64,000 nucleotides of DNA from Microbacterium kunmingense (lineage in GTDB: Bacteria; Actinomycetota; Actinomycetes; Actinomycetales; Microbacteriaceae). Made by a program: the position numbers and the translations under genes. Positions within the stretch are counted from its first letter, which is position 1. Each line of letters starts with the position of its first letter. The stretch is from the NCBI RefSeq assembly GCF_023155745.1, contig NZ_JAKNUS010000002.1, forward strand, positions 248,001 through 312,000, given 5' to 3'. Shown here one piece after another: positions 6,658-16,378 of the stretch. Below the pieces are notes generated by a model that searched no databases, was not told where the DNA came from, and saw only the letters and a list, made by a program, of their open reading frames with translations.

Positions 6658-7923
6658 ATGGACGCCCTTCTCACTCCCCTTCTGGTCACCGTGAGCCTGC
6701 TCGCCGGGGTCCTCGCCGGATGGACCCTCGCGGCGATGCGCGCGCAATCCCGCCTGGCCGCGGTGCGTGAGCGCCTGGCCGCCTCCGAGGCTTCCCGGGC
6801 AGCGATCGCGGCCCAGCTCGCCGAGCAGCTGCGCCTCTCCCGCGAGCAGGTCGCGCAGGCCCGGTCCGAACAGGCGAACCGCGAAGAACGAGAGCGCCGC
6901 GAGCAGGCGGTCCTTCGCGCCCTCGCTCCGGTGGCCGAGACACTGCACACCATGCAGCAGCGGGTCGGGGAGATCGAACGGGAGAGACAGGAGCAGTTCG
7001 GCAGCCTCGCCGAGCAGCTCCGACGGGCGCAGCAGTCCGACGAGGCGCTGCGGGCGACCACCGAATCGCTCGCCGCGGCGCTGCGCTCGGGAACCACCCG
7101 GGGCGTGTGGGGCGAGACCCAGCTCCGCCGGGTCGTCGAGGCGGCGGGTCTCACGCGCCACGTCGACTTCGATCTGCAGACCGCCGTGAGATCGGATGCC
7201 GGCGGCGGGCGCCCCGACATGGTGATCCGTCTCCCCGGCGACAAAGCGATCCCGGTCGACGCGAAGGTGCCCCTCGACGCTTACCTCGAGGCGTCCGCGA
7301 TCGCCGACGGCGCGTCGGGAGAGGAGGCGGTGCGTCGCCGCGCGCTCCGCGACAGGCACGTCAAGGCCGTCCGCGCGCACGTGGACGCCCTCGCGAAGAA
7401 GGCCTACTGGGCGGGGCTGTCGTGCAGTCCGGAGTTCGTGATCTGCTTCATGCCGAGCGAGTCGCTTCTGGCTGCGGCGCTCGAGGACGATCCGTCACTG
7501 CTGGACTACGCCTTCGGTCGACGCGTCGCGATCGCCTCGCCGGTGAACCTGTGGGCGGTCCTGAAGACCGTCGCCTACACCTGGACGCAGCAGGACGTCT
7601 CCGCCGAGGCCCGCGTGCTGTTCGACCTGGGGACACAGCTCTACGACCGCCTCGGCACGCTCGCGGGTCACGCCGATGATCTTCGCCGGGCGCTGGAGCG
7701 CACTCTCGACGCGTACAACGGTCTGGTCGGCTCGCTGGAGTCGCGCGTGCTTGTGACGGCGCGGAAATTCCCCGGGATCGATGAGACCAAGATCCACGGC
7801 CTGCAGGCACCCGCGACGATCGATTCGGCGCCCCGTCGCCTCACCGCCCCGGAGCTGCTCGACGACACGTCTGCGGTCACCGCCGACATCGGTCTTCTCC
7901 GCGAACGGCTGACCTCGGAGTGA
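6658..7923 (+). CDS. rmuC: DNA recombination protein RmuC homologue
   Basis: The 421-residue protein has an N-terminal membrane span (residues 4-22), a long Arg/Glu/Gln-rich coiled coil (about 25-120), then the conserved RmuC nuclease-like domain (about 145-370) with RGVWGETQLRRVVEAAGL, DMVIRLPGDKAIPVDAKVPLD and the late ALEDDPSLLDYAF. The architecture is exactly that of RmuC, which limits recombination at inverted repeats and is placed in the PD-(D/E)XK superfamily. It follows the exonuclease gene by 57 bases on the same strand, suggesting joint use in DNA processing. Confidence 0.93.
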   Translation: MDALLTPLLVTVSLLAGVLAGWTLAAMRAQSRLAAVRERLAASEASRAAIAAQLAEQLRLSREQVAQARSEQANREERERREQAVLRALAPVAETLHTMQQRVGEIERERQEQFGSLAEQLRRAQQSDEALRATTESLAAALRSGTTRGVWGETQLRRVVEAAGLTRHVDFDLQTAVRSDAGGGRPDMVIRLPGDKAIPVDAKVPLDAYLEASAIADGASGEEAVRRRALRDRHVKAVRAHVDALAKKAYWAGLSCSPEFVICFMPSESLLAAALEDDPSLLDYAFGRRVAIASPVNLWAVLKTVAYTWTQQDVSAEARVLFDLGTQLYDRLGTLAGHADDLRRALERTLDAYNGLVGSLESRVLVTARKFPGIDETKIHGLQAPATIDSAPRRLTAPELLDDTSAVTADIGLLRERLTSE

Positions 7924-7944
7924 GCGGGAGGAAGCCGCGGAACC

Positions 7945-8148
7945 TCAGGCGCCGCCGGGCACGAAGCTGAGAAGGGTGATGACCGCGACGGAGACGCCGA
8001 CGAAGGCGCCGATCATCCACCACGGGGAGAGCTGGTGATCTTCGTCCCGACGGACCCGGAACAGCACATCGGGGCGACGGGCGGGGTCGACGGCGTCGGC
8101 GATGACCGCCTGAGCTCCCGTCTGCGGACCCACGGACTGTACCGACAT
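7945..8148 (-). CDS. Small membrane protein, 67 residues
   Basis: The N-terminal half is polar and basic around VLFRVRRDEDHQ; the C-terminal half is one membrane span (WWMIGAFVGVSVAVITLLSF) ending in PGGA. No family is recognised. AGGGGG lies eight bases before the ATG, a good ribosome site. It is 147 bases downstream of glpX on the same strand, with a TGGCAC/GTGCCA palindrome in the gap, so it probably has its own promoter. Confidence 0.7.
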   Translation of the reverse strand: MSVQSVGPQTGAQAVIADAVDPARRPDVLFRVRRDEDHQLSPWWMIGAFVGVSVAVITLLSFVPGGA

Positions 8149-8189
8149 GGAGTAACCCCCTGGTGTGGACGAACGACACGTGACTCCGT

Positions 8190-8212
8190 TGGCACTGCGT
8201 TCAATTGTGCCA
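8190..8212. promoter_or_regulatory. Inverted repeat TGGCAC-N11-GTGCCA
   Basis: The six-base arms are perfect and lie about 45 bases upstream of the small membrane protein gene, where its promoter should be. A CACAAT run inside (minus strand) could be a -10 element. Possible repressor site; no regulator is assigned. Confidence 0.3.
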
Positions 8213-8295
8213 GAACCGTCCCCAGAAGCCCGTTACGACTGCGTCACGATCGGCGGTTTGCTAGAGTTCGCCGTTCACGCCGCCGTGCCGTCCGT

Positions 8296-9285
8296 TCACA
8301 GCCATTTGCTGGTCAGGTGCTCCGAGGTGATGCGCCGCAGCGTCCCCGACGCGCCGCGCAGGACGACGCTCTCGGTGTACACGTGGTCACCCTCGCGGCG
8401 CACACCGTCGACGAGCTGGCCGTCGGTCACTCCGGTCGCCACGAAGATCGTGTTGCTCCCCTTGACCAGATCGTCGGCCTCGTAGACGTGGCCGTCCAGC
8501 TGCAGACCGGCATCGATCCCCTTCTGCTTCTCCTCATCGTCGCGGGGCCACAGCACGCCCTGAATGTGTCCGCCCAGGGCCTTGATGGCGCAGGCGGTCA
8601 CGATGCCCTCCGGGCTCCCGCCGATTCCGACGCACATGTCGGTGCGGGCGTTGTGCCGCGCCGCGTTGATCCCGCCCGCGACATCGCCGTCGCTCATCAG
8701 ACGGGTGCCGGCCCCGGCTTCGCGGATCTCGGCGATCAGCCCCTCGTGACGCGGCCGGTTCAGCACCGACACCACGACCTCGTCCACAGGCTTCCCCAGC
8801 GCCTTGGCGAGGCGCCGGATGTTCTCCCCGATCGGGAGGCGGATGTCGACCACGCCGACTCCGGCGGGACCGGTCACGAGCTTGTCCATATAGAACACTG
8901 CCGAGGCGTCGAGCATCGATCCGCGGTCGGAGACGGCGATCACCGACAGCGCGTTGTTGCGTCCTGCAGCCGTCAGCGACGTGCCGTCGATCGGGTCGAC
9001 GGCGATGTCGCACTGGGGACCGCGGCCGTTTCCGACCCGCTCGCCGTTGAACAGCATCGGCGCGTCATCCTTCTCCCCCTCCCCGATCACGATCGTGCCG
9101 TCGAAGTTCACCGTGGTGAGGAAAGCACGCATCGCGTCGACGGCTGCGCCGTCGGCGGCCTCCTTCATGCCCCGCCCGATGAAGGGAACGGCGCGGATGG
9201 CGGCTGCTTCGGTGGCTCTCACCAACTCCAGCGCGAGGTTGCGGTCAGGATGCAGGGGGCTCATGTCGCCCGTGATGCTCACCAT
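8296..9285 (-). CDS. glpX: Class II fructose-1,6-bisphosphatase GlpX
   Basis: The 329-residue protein carries the class II FBPase signatures: TIVIGEGEKDDAPMLF with metal-binding acids, CDIAVDPIDGTSL, and GGSPEGIVTACAIKALGG. It removes the 1-phosphate from fructose-1,6-bisphosphate in gluconeogenesis and is the main FBPase of Actinobacteria. It is divergent from fba, which makes the same metabolite, so the pair shares a 239-base control region. TAGGCT lies six bases before the ATG. Confidence 0.97.
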   Translation of the reverse strand: MVSITGDMSPLHPDRNLALELVRATEAAAIRAVPFIGRGMKEAADGAAVDAMRAFLTTVNFDGTIVIGEGEKDDAPMLFNGERVGNGRGPQCDIAVDPIDGTSLTAAGRNNALSVIAVSDRGSMLDASAVFYMDKLVTGPAGVGVVDIRLPIGENIRRLAKALGKPVDEVVVSVLNRPRHEGLIAEIREAGAGTRLMSDGDVAGGINAARHNARTDMCVGIGGSPEGIVTACAIKALGGHIQGVLWPRDDEEKQKGIDAGLQLDGHVYEADDLVKGSNTIFVATGVTDGQLVDGVRREGDHVYTESVVLRGASGTLRRITSEHLTSKWL

Positions 9286-9291
9286 GGCGCC

Positions 9292-9297
9292 AGCCTA
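9292..9297 (-). promoter_or_regulatory. -10 hexamer TAGGCT of glpX
   Basis: The hexamer ends six bases before the ATG, predicting a leaderless glpX mRNA in contrast to the led fba mRNA on the other side. Confidence 0.45.
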
Positions 9298-9427
9298 GCC
9301 AGCACGGCCCGTGCGGGAGGGCCTTCCCTTCGGACCGCACTCGAAGGAACACCGATTCTTTCCGCAGTGCAAAGTCACCGTCGACACCGGTCGCCGGGGT
9401 CGACGGGCGCGGCGCGGGTGCCTTCGC

Positions 9428-9433
9428 TAGAGT
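9428..9433 (+). promoter_or_regulatory. -10 hexamer TAGAGT of fba
   Basis: TAGAGT would start a transcript near 9440 with a leader of about 85 bases before the fba ATG. No clear -35 is seen. The rest of the glpX-fba gap shows no other convincing site. Confidence 0.35.
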
Positions 9434-9524
9434 TTCGATCGACCCGCGTTGCGCGGAGCCCGCACACCGACCCTCCACCGGCCACTCGAGACCCTCCTCT
9501 GGCCACTCGACACAAGGAGTCTTC

Positions 9525-10556
<1,032 letters not shown>

Positions 10557-10579
10557 ATCGGAGGCCCTGCCGCAGCCGT

Positions 10580-11128
10580 TCAGACGCCGCGGTAGATCTC
10601 ACGCACGGTGGGCGCCCCGTCGGGGCTCTCGACGACCACGACGGGGTCCCCCGCGCTGATGGACCCGGTCCTGCGGACACGCAGGTACGCCCCCAGGCGA
10701 CCCTCGTCGGAGAAGCGCTTGACCCAGCCGCGCGCCTGGCTGCCGCCCACCCAGCGGGCGAAGGTGGCGCACGGCGTGCGCGGCATCGTCACCTCGAGCT
10801 CCACCCGGTCGCCGATGCGCCAGACCTCCCCCACCCGGGCGGCATTGACATCGAGTCCTTCCATCCGGAGGTTCTCGCCGAACCACCCCGGCGGAAGCTC
10901 GCGATCGAGCTGGCGCGCCCAGAAGTCGGCATCCTCCTGCGCGTACGCGTAGAGGGCCTTGTCCAGTCCGCCGTGGTGCTTCCGATTCGCCTGGACGTCA
11001 CCGCGCACGCCGTAGCGCCCGACAGGCGTGGCGCCGGTGAGCGGGCGTTTGTCGATCGCGGTCACGCCGTTGCTCCCGGCGTCGGGGCGCAACTGGTGGA
11101 CGGCGCAGACTGCGCGCAGAAGTGGCAT
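10580..11128 (-). CDS. MOSC domain protein (YiiM-like)
   Basis: The 182-residue protein is a stand-alone MOSC domain. It has NRKHHGGLDKALYAY (about 48-62), ELPPGWFGENLRMEG, and PRTPCATFARW with the conserved Cys that carries sulfur. YiiM-type MOSC proteins bind molybdenum cofactor and reduce N-hydroxylated compounds or move sulfur; the exact role is not known here. TAGGCT lies six bases before the ATG and overlaps the stop codon of the upstream SUMF1-domain gene, so the promoter is inside that gene's end. Confidence 0.88.
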   Translation of the reverse strand: MPLLRAVCAVHQLRPDAGSNGVTAIDKRPLTGATPVGRYGVRGDVQANRKHHGGLDKALYAYAQEDADFWARQLDRELPPGWFGENLRMEGLDVNAARVGEVWRIGDRVELEVTMPRTPCATFARWVGGSQARGWVKRFSDEGRLGAYLRVRRTGSISAGDPVVVVESPDGAPTVREIYRGV

Positions 11129-11134
11129 GCCCCC

Positions 11135-11140
11135 AGCCTA
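11135..11140 (-). promoter_or_regulatory. -10 hexamer TAGGCT of the MOSC gene
   Basis: The hexamer ends six bases before the MOSC ATG and covers the TAG stop codon of the preceding gene. Confidence 0.4.
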
Positions 11141-11786
11141 CGAACTGCTGCGGGCGAACCGGATCCCGACATCGGCGTGCGTCGATCGCGCCGAGGCTCC
11201 CCGGCGCGTGTCTGCTCTCACCGCCCACGCGTCATCGGAGAACCCACCGCCGCGGAAGACGCGGACATCGTCCGACTGCTCCGGGTCCCACACGTCCCAG
11301 CACCACTCCCAGACGTTGCCGAGGGTGTCGAACAGCCCGTGGAGATTGGGGAGCTTGGCCCCGACCTCCTGCGGGCTGCGAACCCCGTCGAGCGCCGTCC
11401 ACGCGACATCCCGAAGCGGCCCGTACTGTGGCGCCGCCGAGCCGGCACGGCAGGCGAACTCCCATTCCGCCTCGGTGGGCAGCCGGAAGCCGTCGGCATC
11501 CCGGTGCCAGGTGACCTCCTCACCCTCGAACGTGTAGACCGGATCGAGGCCCTCCCACTCCGATGCCGCGTTGCACAACCGCACGGCACGGAACCAGCTG
11601 AGCGCCGTCGCGGGCCGTCTCGGGTGCCCCCCGGCCCTCGCCGATGAGCTCGGCGACGATCTCCTCCGTCACGGGGTACGCCCCGATGGCGAACTCCTCG
11701 ATGGGGATGACGCCGCGCGCCCTCCCGCGCACGTCGCGGCGCACCAGCTCGCCGGCCGGGATCCGGGCGAGCTCGATGTCGGTCAC
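11138..11786 (-). pseudogene. SUMF1/formylglycine-enzyme-like domain gene with a one-base frameshift near 11620-11635
   Basis: From GTG 11786 the frame reads an N-terminal SUMF1 segment (IPAGELV, FAIGAYPVTEEI). Around the G run on the minus strand near 11620-11635 the signal shifts to a second frame, which continues as ATALSWFRAVRLCNAASEW, FRLPTEAEWEFACRAG, HGLFDTLGNVWEWCWD and RVFRGGGFSDDAWAVR. Removing one G gives an unbroken protein of about 215 residues; the 649-base span (3n+1) fits one inserted base. The two active-site cysteines of true formylglycine-generating enzymes near the C-terminus are absent, so sulfatase activation is unlikely. The GTG overlaps the stop of the upstream gene. 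Confidence 0.75.
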
Positions 11787-12337
11787 TGCGACAGCAGCGC
11801 CCCCATGAGCGCCGGATCGCTCAGGAGCGGCACCATGAGAAGGACGCCGGAGAGAAGGTTGAAGACGATGCCGCCGACGAGGGGCACCCAGAAGGTGATC
11901 TTCCCCCGCTGCAGCATGATCCACGACACCGCGGCGGTGAGAAGGAGACCCACACCCAGCACGAGCGACGCGGCGACTCCCCACGGCCGCCCGTTCATGC
12001 TCGGATCGGGCGCGTCGCTGATGCCCATGAACTCGAAGAGCGTCTGAACGTAGCCGGTGTAGTCCACCAGCGCCGGGATCGCCGTCGCCACGGAGAACAC
12101 CGCGTAGATGAGGAGAGCGATCGTGAGGACGCGATCGAAGAACCGGCGTCGCGCGGCGATGAGCTCGGACGGGGGCTCCGAGGCCGCAGCGGCGGCGGGT
12201 GTCTCGGCCGCGGCCGGTGCCGCACCGGTCTCCAGGGCGACGGTGACGTCGGGCTGCTGGATGCGGGCGCGCTGCTCCTCCGGCGTGGCGTACTCGCCGT
12301 ACTGCGGACGAGGGCGGGGATCGGACCCGTCGGTCAC
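11783..12337 (-). CDS. DUF6264-like membrane protein
   Basis: The 184-residue protein has a Pro/Ala-rich cytoplasmic N-terminus (to about residue 60) and then about four membrane spans (roughly 68-90, 108-130, 133-152, 158-180). I place it tentatively in DUF6264, found next to ispH in related genomes; the function is unknown. GTG 12335-12337 overlaps the ispH stop as GTGA, and its own stop overlaps the next gene the same way. ispH, this gene and the SUMF1-domain gene therefore form a tightly coupled operon. Confidence 0.75.
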   Translation of the reverse strand: MTDGSDPRPRPQYGEYATPEEQRARIQQPDVTVALETGAAPAAAETPAAAAASEPPSELIAARRRFFDRVLTIALLIYAVFSVATAIPALVDYTGYVQTLFEFMGISDAPDPSMNGRPWGVAASLVLGVGLLLTAAVSWIMLQRGKITFWVPLVGGIVFNLLSGVLLMVPLLSDPALMGALLSQ

Positions 12338-13395
12338 GCGCGACCCCGGCCGCCGAGGGCTCGGGCGTCGCGACGACCCGAGGTGTCGGTGCGCAGCTCC
12401 TTGGGGAGGGAGAACATCAGGTCCTCCTCGGCGGTGCGCACCTCTTCCACGTCGCGGTATCCGGCGCCGGAGAGCTCCTCGAGCACCTCCTGCACGAGCA
12501 CCTCCGGAACCGACGCGCCGCTGGTGACCCCGACCGTCTGCACGCCGTCGAGCCACTCCTGCTTGACCTCGTCGACGTAGTCGACCCGGTAGGCAGCCTT
12601 GGCACCGTATTCGAGCGCCACCTCGACGAGACGGACGCTGTTGGAGGAGTTCGCCGAGCCGACGACGATCACGAGGTCGGCGTCCTTCGCGACCTTCTTG
12701 ATCGCGACCTGGCGGTTCTGGGTGGCGTAGCAGATGTCGTCGGACGGCGGATCCTGGAGCTCGGGGAATCGCGTGCGCAGACGTCGGACGGTCTCCATCG
12801 TCTCGTCCACCGAGAGCGTCGTCTGGGACAGCCACACGACCTTGGAGGGATCGCGCACCTCGACGCGGTCGGCTTCGTCGGGCGAATTCACGACGGTCAC
12901 ATGGTCGGGGGCCTCTCCCGCGGTGCCCTCGACCTCCTCGTGACCCTCATGGCCGACGAGCAGGATCTCGAAGTCGTCGCGCGCGAAGCGCACCGCCTCA
13001 CGGTGGACCTTCGTCACGAGCGGGCAGGTCGCATCGATCGCCTGGAGGCCGCGATCGGCGGCGGCCGACACCACGGCGGGCGACACCCCGTGCGCACTGA
13101 AGACGACGTGCGCGCCCGCGGGGACCTCGTCGACCTCTTCGACGAAGATCGCGCCCTTCTGCTCCAACTCGGTCACGACGTGGATGTTGTGCACGATCTG
13201 CTTGCGGACGTACACCGGAGCACCGTAGCGCTCGAGAGCCTTCTCCACGGCGATCACCGCCCGGTCGACGCCGGCGCAGTACCCGCGGGGGGCGGCCAGG
13301 AGCACCTTCTTCGGTCCGGACACCGGGATATCCTGGAGCCGCCCGCGGCGCCCCGGTATGCGGGGAACGGGAAGGCTCACGCTCGGAGTGCTCAT
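12334..13395 (-). CDS. ispH: 4-hydroxy-3-methylbut-2-enyl diphosphate reductase IspH
   Basis: The last enzyme of the MEP isoprenoid pathway, it makes isopentenyl and dimethylallyl diphosphate with a [4Fe-4S] cluster. The three cluster cysteines are present: Cys40 (PRGYCAGV), Cys124 ([11 protein letters not shown]) and Cys222 ([11 protein letters not shown]). The protein has about 28 extra residues at the N-terminus and a basic C-terminal tail. ATG 13393-13395 is chosen because TAGAAT lies seven bases upstream. The product feeds polyprenyl synthesis, including UppS encoded further on. It is divergent from xseA across a 59-base gap. Confidence 0.97.
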   Translation of the reverse strand: MSTPSVSLPVPRIPGRRGRLQDIPVSGPKKVLLAAPRGYCAGVDRAVIAVEKALERYGAPVYVRKQIVHNIHVVTELEQKGAIFVEEVDEVPAGAHVVFSAHGVSPAVVSAAADRGLQAIDATCPLVTKVHREAVRFARDDFEILLVGHEGHEEVEGTAGEAPDHVTVVNSPDEADRVEVRDPSKVVWLSQTTLSVDETMETVRRLRTRFPELQDPPSDDICYATQNRQVAIKKVAKDADLVIVVGSANSSNSVRLVEVALEYGAKAAYRVDYVDEVKQEWLDGVQTVGVTSGASVPEVLVQEVLEELSGAGYRDVEEVRTAEEDLMFSLPKELRTDTSGRRDARALGGRGRA

Positions 13396-13402
13396 CCCCT
13401 TG

Positions 13403-13408
13403 ATTCTA
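13403..13408 (-). promoter_or_regulatory. -10 hexamer TAGAAT of ispH
   Basis: TAGAAT ends seven bases before the ispH ATG. The AAGGGG between them is too close to the ATG for normal use if the mRNA is leaderless. Confidence 0.45.
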
Positions 13409-13454
13409 CGGGGCAACCCGGCCCCGACGACCCCGATCCACCGATGGAGTCCCC

Positions 13455-14777
13455 ATGACGACCTTCCAGCCCGCCGCGGTCCCGGGCCAGGCGCCACCAC
13501 CCGACTCCGTCCACCCTCGCGATTCCCGGTCCGAGGCTCCCACCTCGGTCTCCCGACTCAACGACACCATCCGGGGGTTCATCGAACGGTGGGGATCGGT
13601 GTGGGTGGAGGGCGAGGTGACGTCGTGGAACGTCCGCGGGGGGAACGTCTTCGGCCGGATGAAGGATCTCGCCACCGACTCGACCGTGGCATTCCGGGTG
13701 TGGTCCTCGACGCTGCAGCGACTCCCCCGGGATCTGAAGGTCGGAGATCACGTCATCGCGTGCGTGAAGGCCGACTACTTCGTCCGCACCGGCGACTTCA
13801 CCTTCGCCGTCTCGGCGATGCGGCACGTGGGCCTGGGCGATCAGCTCGAGAAGCTCGAGCGCCTGCGTCAGAAGCTGCGTGCCGAGGGGCTGTTCGATCC
13901 CTCACGCAAGAAGGCTCTGCCGTTCCTCCCCCGCACCATCGGCCTCATCACCGGGGAGAGGTCCGACGCCGAGAAGGATGTGCACCGGAACGCCGAGCTC
14001 CGCTGGCCCCAGGTGGTCTTCCGCACGGCGTACGCCGCGGTGCAGGGCGATCGGTGCGTGCCCGAGACGATCGGAGCGCTCAAGGCCCTGGATGCCGATC
14101 CCGAGGTGGACGTCATCATCATCGCCCGGGGCGGCGGAGATCCGCAGACGCTGCTCGGCTTCAGCGACGAGCGCCTGCTCCGGGCCGTCGCCGAGGCGAA
14201 GACCCCGGTGGTCAGCGCCATCGGTCACGAGAACGACCATCCGCTTCTGGACGATGTCGCCGATGTCCGGGCCTCCACGCCCACCGACGCGGCCAAGAGG
14301 GTGGTGCCGGATGTCGCCGAGCAGCGGGCCCTCATCGGCCAGCTGAGATCGCGGTTGACGTCGCGTCTGACCCAGCGCGTCTCGCACGACATCGCCCAGC
14401 TGGAGCAGCTCCGCTCCCGCCCCGTGCTGCGCGCACCCGAGCAGATGGTGGACACCCGGACCCAGCAGGTCTGGCTCGCGACCGCCCGCGGCCGTGACAT
14501 GGTCGATCGGGCCGTCCACGCCGCGGAGCGTACGACGTCCGAACTCCGCGCGTCGCTGCGTGCCCTCTCCCCCGCCTCCACCCTGGCGCGCGGGTACGCC
14601 ATCGCCCAGGGCGAGGACGGCCATGTCATCCGTGACGCCGGCGCCGCGCCCGCCGGGACGAAACTCGTCATCACCGTGGAGCGGGGCGTCATCGCGGCGC
14701 GGTCGGAGGGGATCTCCGACGTCACCGTCGCGGGCGGCCCCGCGCGGGGTGGGCGCGCCGGAGCCGAACTAGAATGA
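13455..14777 (+). CDS. xseA: Exodeoxyribonuclease VII large subunit
   Basis: The 440-residue protein has the N-terminal OB-fold (about 30-130: [22 protein letters not shown]) and the ExoVII catalytic core with [33 protein letters not shown] and [13 protein letters not shown], then a C-terminal coiled coil. With XseB it degrades single-stranded DNA to acid-soluble oligonucleotides. Its stop overlaps the xseB start (ATGA), so the subunits are translated together. GGAG lies four bases before the ATG. Confidence 0.97.
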   Translation: MTTFQPAAVPGQAPPPDSVHPRDSRSEAPTSVSRLNDTIRGFIERWGSVWVEGEVTSWNVRGGNVFGRMKDLATDSTVAFRVWSSTLQRLPRDLKVGDHVIACVKADYFVRTGDFTFAVSAMRHVGLGDQLEKLERLRQKLRAEGLFDPSRKKALPFLPRTIGLITGERSDAEKDVHRNAELRWPQVVFRTAYAAVQGDRCVPETIGALKALDADPEVDVIIIARGGGDPQTLLGFSDERLLRAVAEAKTPVVSAIGHENDHPLLDDVADVRASTPTDAAKRVVPDVAEQRALIGQLRSRLTSRLTQRVSHDIAQLEQLRSRPVLRAPEQMVDTRTQQVWLATARGRDMVDRAVHAAERTTSELRASLRALSPASTLARGYAIAQGEDGHVIRDAGAAPAGTKLVITVERGVIAARSEGISDVTVAGGPARGGRAGAELE

Positions 14778-15013
14778 CGGGTATGACCGGGGCGAGCGAG
14801 GACGTGGCCGACATCGAGGCGATGACGTTCGAACAGGCCCGTGACGAACTCGTCCGGGTGGTCTCCGAGCTCGAACAGGGCACACCGACCCTGGAGCACT
14901 CGCTGGCCCTGTGGGAACGGGGTGAAGCCCTCGCCGCGCGCTGTGAGGAGTGGCTGCTCGGCGCCAAGCGACGCCTGGATGCCGCCCGCTCGGCCGCCGG
15001 ACAGGGGGGCTGA
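14774..15013 (+). CDS. xseB: Exodeoxyribonuclease VII small subunit
   Basis: The 79-residue protein has the usual XseB helix pair: FEQARDELVRVVSELEQGTPTLEHSL and then ALWERGEALAARCEEWL. Several copies bind the coiled coil of XseA. The ATG at 14774 overlaps the xseA stop; a second ATG three codons on (14783) is also possible. Its TGA shares one base with the ATG of the next gene. Confidence 0.95.
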   Translation: MTGMTGASEDVADIEAMTFEQARDELVRVVSELEQGTPTLEHSLALWERGEALAARCEEWLLGAKRRLDAARSAAGQGG

Positions 15014-15657
15014 TGGCCCGGGATCCGAAGATCGTCGCGGAACTCGGGCGCCCCGAGACCCCGGATGAGGCCGCGGACCGCAAGGCCGCCTCCTCGCGCA
15101 CCTATCGCGCGAGCCAGAACACCCGGAACCTCATCGCGGCCCTGATCGCGACCCTCGCGGTGGTTCTGGTGATCATCCTGGCTGTTCCCCGCGGCACTCC
15201 TCCCGCGCGCGAGCCGATCGACGTCGCAGCCGTGGCGGCCCGCATCTCCGCCAACGAGGATCGCGCCCTCGTCGTTCCCGACGTCCCCGCCGAATGGCAG
15301 GTCAATGCCGCCACCGTCGAGGGCGACTCGGTCCGCGCCTGGACGATCGTCTACGTCCCCGCTGAGGATCGCGGGTTCGTACGCGTGGCGCAGGGCTTCG
15401 ACGCCGACGAGGGCTGGCCCTCGCGCACACTCCGCGGCGCCGAGATCGCCGACACCGTGACCATCGGCGGCATCGAATGGGACCGCTACGAGATCCGCAA
15501 TCCCAGCGCGGCCGGCAACGTCGCCGCAGCGCTCGGCACCACGTCGGGTGAGGACACCATCCTCATCTACGGCACCACCGATCAGGCAGCCCTGGAGGAG
15601 GCGGCGACCGCCGTCGCCGCCGACCTTCCCCTGCCGACCCAGGAGGAGGGTCCGTGA
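15013..15657 (+). CDS. DUF4245 membrane-anchored protein
   Basis: The 214-residue protein has a cytoplasmic N-terminus, one membrane span (about residues 37-57, LIAALIATLAVVLVIILAV) and an outside domain. The domain with VPAEWQVNAATVEGD and the late YGTTDQAALEEAATAV matches DUF4245, a family found next to xseB and fumC in Actinobacteria. Its function is unknown. The start overlaps the xseB stop and its stop overlaps the next start (GTGA). Confidence 0.85.
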   Translation: MARDPKIVAELGRPETPDEAADRKAASSRTYRASQNTRNLIAALIATLAVVLVIILAVPRGTPPAREPIDVAAVAARISANEDRALVVPDVPAEWQVNAATVEGDSVRAWTIVYVPAEDRGFVRVAQGFDADEGWPSRTLRGAEIADTVTIGGIEWDRYEIRNPSAAGNVAAALGTTSGEDTILIYGTTDQAALEEAATAVAADLPLPTQEEGP

Positions 15658-16307
15658 GCCAGACCAGCCCGCAGCAGGCGTGGGACGAGATGAAGCGCGG
15701 CAACGCCCGGTTCGTCGGCGGTGAGCCGCGCCACCCCCGACAGGACGCCGAGCGCCGGCACGAGGTCGCCGCGGGTCAGCGCCCGCGCGCGGCGCTGTTC
15801 GGCTGCGCCGATTCGCGACTGGCGGCGGAGATCATCTTCGACAAGGGTCTCGGCGATCTCTTCGTCGTTCGGAACGCCGGACAGGTCGTCTCGGACTCCG
15901 TCATCGGCAGCCTCGAATACGCCGTCGCGGTGCTCGGCGTGCCGCTGATCATCGTCCTCGCGCACGACGAGTGCGGAGCGGTGCGTGCCGCCATCGACTC
16001 GGTCCGTCCTGACGCACCCGCCCTGCCTCCGCACATCTGGCGCCTGATCGCCCCGATCGTCCCCGCCGTGCAGCGCGTCGTGCGCGCGAACCCCGCCTCG
16101 GGCGTCATCGACGGCGAGGCCGTGGGCCGTGAGCACCTGCGCGACACCGTCGGCGACATCCTGCAGACCTCGGAACTCATCAGCGAGGCCGTCGCGGAGG
16201 GCCGCCTGGCGGTCATCGGCGCGAACTACCGCCTGGCCGAAGGCGTGGCCGTTCCCGAGGTCATCGTCGGCGCCGTCTCCGACGACCTCGCCCCCTCGGC
16301 CGCCTGA
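15654..16307 (+). CDS. Beta-class carbonic anhydrase
   Basis: The 217-residue protein has the zinc ligands and active-site pair of beta carbonic anhydrases: Cys51-x-Asp53-x-Arg55 (FGCADSR) and His104-x2-Cys107 (LAHDECGA). It interconverts CO2 and bicarbonate in the cytoplasm; bicarbonate is the substrate of PEP carboxylase, encoded at 46 kb. GTG 15654 overlaps the DUF4245 stop, so it is the fourth gene of the xseA operon. Confidence 0.94.
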   Translation: MSQTSPQQAWDEMKRGNARFVGGEPRHPRQDAERRHEVAAGQRPRAALFGCADSRLAAEIIFDKGLGDLFVVRNAGQVVSDSVIGSLEYAVAVLGVPLIIVLAHDECGAVRAAIDSVRPDAPALPPHIWRLIAPIVPAVQRVVRANPASGVIDGEAVGREHLRDTVGDILQTSELISEAVAEGRLAVIGANYRLAEGVAVPEVIVGAVSDDLAPSAA

Positions 16308-16378
16308 CCGGACGACAGACCCAGACCGATCCCTTCGCCGCGCCCTGCGGCATCCGTCACACCTCGGAGGACAACGAC

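Noticed and set aside
8233..8267. Plus-strand promoter (TTACGA and TAGAGT)
   Set aside because: Spacing is too wide (23 bases) and no plus-strand gene follows; it would only run antisense into glpX.
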